64,000 nucleotides of DNA from Streptomyces sp. JJ38 (GTDB lineage Bacteria; Actinomycetota; Actinomycetes; Streptomycetales; Streptomycetaceae). Location of the stretch: assembly GCF_019303475.1 (NCBI RefSeq), contig NZ_JABLSI010000020.1, forward strand, positions 1 through 64,000, in the 5' to 3' direction. Numbering within the stretch: the first letter of the stretch is position 1; every line of letters begins with the position of its first letter. Both the position numbers and the translations under genes were made by a program. Below, piece after piece: positions 60,796 through 64,000 of the stretch. The notes under the pieces are model-generated. The model was given only the letters and a program-made list of their open reading frames with translations, had not been told where the DNA came from and did not search any database.

Positions 60796-61408
60796 AGCTG
60801 TCGCCGTGCAGTGCGAGGCGGGCCGTACCGGCCGTGGTGTCGGCCAGCCAGTCGCGGAAGGCGTCGACCTCGGCCGCGGGCAGGGCGATGTCGAAGGTGA
60901 CGCGGGAGCCGTAGCGCACCTCGCGGATCTGCCGTCCGGTGGATCGCAGATCGTTCTCCAGCCGGCCCGCGCGGTCGTGCCCGACGGTGAGGGTGGCGAG
61001 GCGGGAGCGGTGCCGGCTGACCGTGCCGAGCGCGTCGAGGGCAGCGCCCACGGCGCCTCCGTAGGCGCGGATGAGGCCGCCGGCGCCGAGCTTGGTGCCG
61101 CCGAACCAGCGGCTCACGACGGCGACGGTGCAGCGGACCTCCCGGCGCAGCAGCATCTGCAGCATCGGCGCCCCGGCCGTACCGCCGGGCTCCCCGTCGT
61201 CACCGGCCCGCTGCACCGCGCCGTCGGCCCCGAGGACGTAGGCCCAGCAGTGGTGCGAGGCTGTGGGGTGCTCGGCGCGGACGGCGGCGAGGAAGCCCCG
61301 GGCGTCGGCCTCGGTGGCCGCGGGGGCGAGGGCGCACAGGAACCGCGAGCGGTTGACCTCGGTCTCGTGCACGCCGGGGGCCGCGACAGTGAGGTACTGG
61401 TCCTGCAT
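60785..61408 (-). CDS. YigZ/IMPACT-family protein
   Basis: A 207-residue protein of the YigZ (UPF0029/IMPACT) family. The N-terminal domain has NRSRFLCALAPA, ASHHCWAYVLG and GDDGEPGGTAGAPML, and GGTKLGAGGLIRAYGGAV is highly characteristic. DUF1949 forms the C-terminal part. The function is not established in bacteria; a translation or ribosome link is suggested. A TAGGGT hexamer seven bases before the ATG implies a leaderless transcript. Confidence 0.92.
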   Translation of the reverse strand: MQDQYLTVAAPGVHETEVNRSRFLCALAPAATEADARGFLAAVRAEHPTASHHCWAYVLGADGAVQRAGDDGEPGGTAGAPMLQMLLRREVRCTVAVVSRWFGGTKLGAGGLIRAYGGAVGAALDALGTVSRHRSRLATLTVGHDRAGRLENDLRSTGRQIREVRYGSRVTFDIALPAAEVDAFRDWLADTTAGTARLALHGDSYDG

Positions 61409-61415
61409 ACGGGCC

Positions 61416-61421
61416 ACCCTA
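61416..61421 (-). promoter_or_regulatory. -10 hexamer for a probable leaderless YigZ transcript
   Basis: On the minus strand TAGGGT lies seven bases before the ATG at 61408. Confidence 0.45.
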
Positions 61422-61474
61422 CGTCCCCCGGGCGGAGCGGGAATGAGCGGGCGGCGGGCGCGGTTGAAGCCGGT

Positions 61475-61891
61475 ATGACCGTGGACGCCAGCGCGCAGGA
61501 CCGAGCCGTACGGCGCATGCTGACCGAGATGGGCGACACCTGGGCGGTGGCGGGGCTCTCCCACAACACCGCGCGCGCGGCGTTCGGCGTCGCCAGGGTG
61601 CTGCAGCGGTACGGCAAGCGGATCGTCCCGGTGCATCCGAAGGCCGAGACGGTCCACGGCGAGCCGGGTTACGCCTCGCTCTCGGACATCCCCTTCCCCG
61701 TCGACGTCGTGGACGTGTTCGTCAACTCCTCGCTGGCCGGCCGGATCGCGGACGAGGCCGTGGCGATCGGCGCGCGCGGCGTGTGGTTCCAGCTCGGCGT
61801 CGTCGACGAGGCGGCGTACGCGCGGACGCGGGCGGCGGGCGTGGAGATGGTGATGGACCGCTGCCCGGCCATCGAGATCCCACTCCTGTGA
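61475..61891 (+). CDS. CoA-binding domain protein
   Basis: A 138-residue Rossmann-fold CoA_binding protein (YccU-like). Signatures are TWAVAGLSHNTARAAFGVAR, RIVPVHPKAETVHGEPGYAS, VVDVFVNS and GARGVWFQLGVVDEAAY, ending with DRCPAIEIP. Such proteins bind CoA or acyl-CoA, and their cellular role is unsettled. It is divergent from the YigZ gene and convergent with the XRE-cupin regulator. Confidence 0.9.
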   Translation: MTVDASAQDRAVRRMLTEMGDTWAVAGLSHNTARAAFGVARVLQRYGKRIVPVHPKAETVHGEPGYASLSDIPFPVDVVDVFVNSSLAGRIADEAVAIGARGVWFQLGVVDEAAYARTRAAGVEMVMDRCPAIEIPLL

Positions 61892-61941
61892 GCTGAGCTC
61901 ACTTCCCCCGGCTCGGGCGCCGGCGCCGAGACGCCGCCTGG

Positions 61942-62514
61942 CTAGTGCGGTGCGGGGACGGAGACGGCCATGGTCATCTCCACGGGGGCCGTGCCCTCGT
62001 TCCGGAACCCGTGGGACACGTGTGACTGGAAGGTGGCGGAGGTCCCGGCGGGTACCTCGTGGTCGGTGCCGTCCACGGTGAGGGTGAGCACGCCGGAGCG
62101 GACGTGCACCAGTTCCGTCGTCCCGGTCGGGTGCGGGTCCGAGGTGCTGCCCTCGCCCGGCATGAGCACCCAGGACCACAGCTCCAGCGGCCCGGGCGCC
62201 TCGGCGCCGGCCAGGAGCGTGCTGTGGCTGCCGGCCTCCGTCGACCACAGCCGTACGGCCTGCTCGGCCGGTACCAGACGCACCTGCGGGGCCTGGTCGA
62301 AGTCGAGCAGGGTGGTGATGCTCACGCCCAGGGCGTCGCCGACTTTCACCACCGTGCCCACGCTGGGGTTGGTCCGGGCCTGTTCGATCTGGATGAGCAT
62401 GCCCCTGCTCACCCCCGAGCGGGCGGCGAGGGCGTCGAGCGTGAACCCCCGCTCGGTGCGCAGGCGCTTGAGGTTACGGGCGAGCGACTGGCTGAGGTGG
62501 TCCAGGTCGGTCAC
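61942..62514 (-). CDS. XRE-cupin regulator
   Basis: A 190-residue protein with an N-terminal XRE helix-turn-helix (LARNLKRLRTERGFTLDALA, then SGVSRGMLIQIEQARTNPS) and a C-terminal cupin sensor domain (HPTGTTELVHVRSGVLTLTV, GTSATFQSHVSHGFRNEG, split). It is divergent from an EamA transporter gene with a long inverted repeat next to that gene, so it probably represses export until a ligand is bound. The GTG at 62514 starts at VTDLDHLSQS. Confidence 0.92.
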   Translation of the reverse strand: MTDLDHLSQSLARNLKRLRTERGFTLDALAARSGVSRGMLIQIEQARTNPSVGTVVKVGDALGVSITTLLDFDQAPQVRLVPAEQAVRLWSTEAGSHSTLLAGAEAPGPLELWSWVLMPGEGSTSDPHPTGTTELVHVRSGVLTLTVDGTDHEVPAGTSATFQSHVSHGFRNEGTAPVEMTMAVSVPAPH

Positions 62515-62584
62515 GTGCGAGCCCTCCCCGAGGGATCTGGCGGTCCAATATTTTGAATGGCAAAGTCCTGCATCGTGGACTACG

Positions 62585-62612
62585 GTGTGCTGGACTCCAA
62601 CGTCCATCACAC
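62585..62612. promoter_or_regulatory. Operator candidate before the EamA gene
   Basis: Arms GTGTGCTGGAC (62585-62595) and GTCCATCACAC (62602-62612), symmetric in 10 of 11 positions around a 6-bp spacer. The site ends 18 bases before the EamA ATG. Confidence 0.6.
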
Positions 62613-62630
62613 TGTACTGCGAGGTGCCCC

Positions 62631-63497
62631 ATGACCGTGGCGTTCGCCCTGGCCACCAGCCTGATGTGGGGGCTGGCCGACTTCGGCGGCGGACTGCTGA
62701 CCCGGCGCGTTCCCGCGCTCACGGTCGTGGTGGTCTCCCAGTCCCTGGCAGCGGTCGCGCTGGGCGCCATCGTCCTGGCCACCGGGGGCTGGCAGGAGAT
62801 CGGCTCGCAGCTGTGGTTCGCGGTGGCGGCCGGAATCGTCGGCCCGATCGGCCTGCTCACCTTCTACCGGGCCCTGGCTCTCGGCCCGATGGGGGTCGTC
62901 TCGCCGCTGGCCGCCATGGGCGCGGTGGCCGTGCCCGTCGGGGTGGGCCTGGCCCTGGGCGAACGGCCGGACGCCGTGCAGGCGCTCGGGATCGTCGTCG
63001 CCGTCGGCGGTGTCGTCCTGGCCTGCGGCCCACAGACCGGCGGTGCGCCCGTGCCACGGCAGACGCTGGTGCTCACCGCGTTCGCCGCCCTCGGGATCGG
63101 CGCGGTCATGGCGCTGATCGAGCACGCGTCGGTCACCATGACCGGCCTCTTCCTCGCCCTGTTCGTCCAGCGGCTGTGCAACGTGGCCGTCGGCGGGGCG
63201 GCACTGCTGGACCAGGTGCGCCGGGGCCGGCCGGCGCTGCCGCCGGACGGCCGGAGCGGCCTGCGCGCCTCGCTGCCCGCGCTGGCTCTGGTGGGCCTGG
63301 CCGACGTAGCCGCCAACGGCACCTACATGGTCGCGGCACAGCAAGGGCCGGTCACCATCGCGGCCGTGCTGGCCTCGCTCTACCCGGTGATCACCGCACT
63401 CGCCGCGCGCGGCTGGCTGAGCGAACGACTCCGGCCGATCCAGAGCGCCGGGGTGGGGCTCGCCGTCATGGGCACGGTCCTGCTCGCGGCGGGCTGA
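62631..63497 (+). CDS. EamA-family (DMT) transporter
   Basis: A 288-residue drug/metabolite transporter with ten predicted helices in two EamA repeats. The first starts FALATSLMWGLADFGGGLLTRR; LTFYRALALGPMGVVSPLAAMG and the second-repeat counterpart NGTYMVAAQQGPVTIAAVLASLYPVITAL (split here) are the paired signature regions. It probably exports a metabolite. Regulation by the divergent XRE-cupin protein is implied by the operator at 62585-62612. Confidence 0.92.
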   Translation: MTVAFALATSLMWGLADFGGGLLTRRVPALTVVVVSQSLAAVALGAIVLATGGWQEIGSQLWFAVAAGIVGPIGLLTFYRALALGPMGVVSPLAAMGAVAVPVGVGLALGERPDAVQALGIVVAVGGVVLACGPQTGGAPVPRQTLVLTAFAALGIGAVMALIEHASVTMTGLFLALFVQRLCNVAVGGAALLDQVRRGRPALPPDGRSGLRASLPALALVGLADVAANGTYMVAAQQGPVTIAAVLASLYPVITALAARGWLSERLRPIQSAGVGLAVMGTVLLAAG

Positions 63498-63557
63498 CCC
63501 GGCGTCAGGACACCCCCGGCCCCGGCGGACCCGGTTCACCTCCCGCGCGGGCCCGGC

Positions 63558-64000
63558 TCACTCCTGCGGCGGCCCCGGCTGCTCCGGCAGCGCGTCCGGC
63601 CCGGCCCGCTCCGCCAGCGCGAGCAGCTGCGCCGAGGTGACGCCCTCCGGAACCGGTGTCGGGGCCGGGGTGCGCAGCGGCGGCTGCCAGCCCGCCTCGG
63701 CGTCCCAGCGCCTGACGATCCTGGCCGGGGCACCGGCCACGACCGCATGGTCGGGCACCTCCCCGCGGACGACGGACCCGGCCGCCACCACGACGTTGCG
63801 CCCCAGCCGGGCGCCGGGCAGGACGACGGCACCGTGCCCGAGCCAGCTCCCGGCGCCGATCTCCACGGGGGCCGACCGGGGCCACTGCCTGCCGACCGGC
63901 TCATGCGGATCGTCGTAGGAGTGGTTGGTGGAGGTGACGTAGCAGTAGGGGCCGAAGAACACGTCGTCCCCGATCGTGACCGGGCTGTGCGCGATGACGT
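63558..64000 (-). CDS. Hexapeptide-repeat acyltransferase, cut by the window end
   Basis: Partial: the 5' end lies beyond 64000. The visible part is a left-handed beta-helix: SPVTIGDDVFFGPYCYVTS, GAGSWLGHGAVVLPGARLGRNVVVAAGSVVRGEVPDHAVVAGAPARIVRRW (split). The NHSYDDP loop with the probable catalytic His follows. Such enzymes transfer acetyl or other acyl groups to sugars or small molecules. A C-terminal tail is Pro/Ala-rich and without family features. It is convergent with the EamA gene. Confidence 0.87.
   Translation of the reverse strand, partial: VIAHSPVTIGDDVFFGPYCYVTSTNHSYDDPHEPVGRQWPRSAPVEIGAGSWLGHGAVVLPGARLGRNVVVAAGSVVRGEVPDHAVVAGAPARIVRRWDAEAGWQPPLRTPAPTPVPEGVTSAQLLALAERAGPDALPEQPGPPQE

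Noticed and set aside
1..64000. CRISPR arrays, tRNA or rRNA genes
   Set aside because: No regularly spaced repeats and no cloverleaf or rRNA-like sequences were found by reading.

Overview
This 64 kb window is very GC-rich, densely coded DNA from a high-GC actinomycete, most likely a Streptomyces chromosome. The clues are the chaplin gene (50.9 kb), GTG/TTG starts, the MurT/GatD pair, a CGNR zinc-finger regulator, DUF2254, DUF4235 and DUF6328 proteins, the TetR-rich regulatory content and the -10-like TANNNT hexamers placed 5-9 nt before start codons. No rRNA, tRNA, CRISPR array, replication origin or intact mobile element was seen.

Region 1 (1-13.8 kb) looks accessory. It opens with an IS3-type transposase remnant and a catalase. 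A long minus-strand run follows: HAD hydrolase, alpha/beta hydrolase, membrane desaturase, acyl carrier protein (ACP), cyclopropane-synthase-like methyltransferase, cytochrome P450, type II thioesterase, fatty-acyl-AMP ligase (FAAL) and PaaI thioesterase. The last genes are joined by 4-nt or longer overlaps. Upstream lies a well-formed sigma-70-type promoter whose spacer is a palindrome, facing a divergent TetR gene. I read this as a self-contained pathway that loads a fatty acid on a dedicated ACP, desaturates it, alkylates it, oxidises it and releases it, with no PKS or NRPS module nearby. Beyond the TetR gene are two decayed genes: an Sfp-type phosphopantetheinyl transferase (minus strand) and the C-terminus of a type III polyketide synthase (plus strand).

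Region 2 (13.8-30.6 kb) holds a DUF2254 membrane protein, a SRPBCC protein, a CGNR regulator divergent from a VOC / PNPOx-like / ferredoxin run, a DUF1348-TetR pair with two palindromic operators, NUDIX, secreted endonuclease I, aldehyde dehydrogenase, a five-gene envelope-type operon (DUF4178, DUF2617, DUF4247 lipoprotein, DUF350, membrane spermidine-synthase-like protein), a DUF2231-Rieske fusion, three overlapping small membrane-protein genes and an acyl-CoA dehydrogenase with its TetR.

Region 3 (30.6-49 kb) is largely housekeeping: peptide deformylase, murT-gatD, CtaG-like copper/oxidase assembly protein, a TetR-controlled membrane protein, bioF divergent from bioB-bioA-bioD, a Fic/Doc-like toxin with its antitoxin, a GNAT, two CNNM/CBS transporters preceded by a possible leader peptide, an SGNH hydrolase, purB, and a ROK/GntR convergent pair.

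Region 4 (49-64 kb) has an SDR, a short chaplin, an ACT-GNAT fusion, a trans-sulfuration enzyme with a divergent Lrp regulator, a DUF885 peptidase-like protein, sbcD-sbcC, a YigZ protein, a CoA-binding protein, an XRE-cupin regulator divergent from an EamA exporter, and the cut-off end of a hexapeptide acyltransferase. Strong hairpin terminators sit between many of the convergent gene pairs. All functions are assigned from motifs recognised by eye, and no database search was possible.
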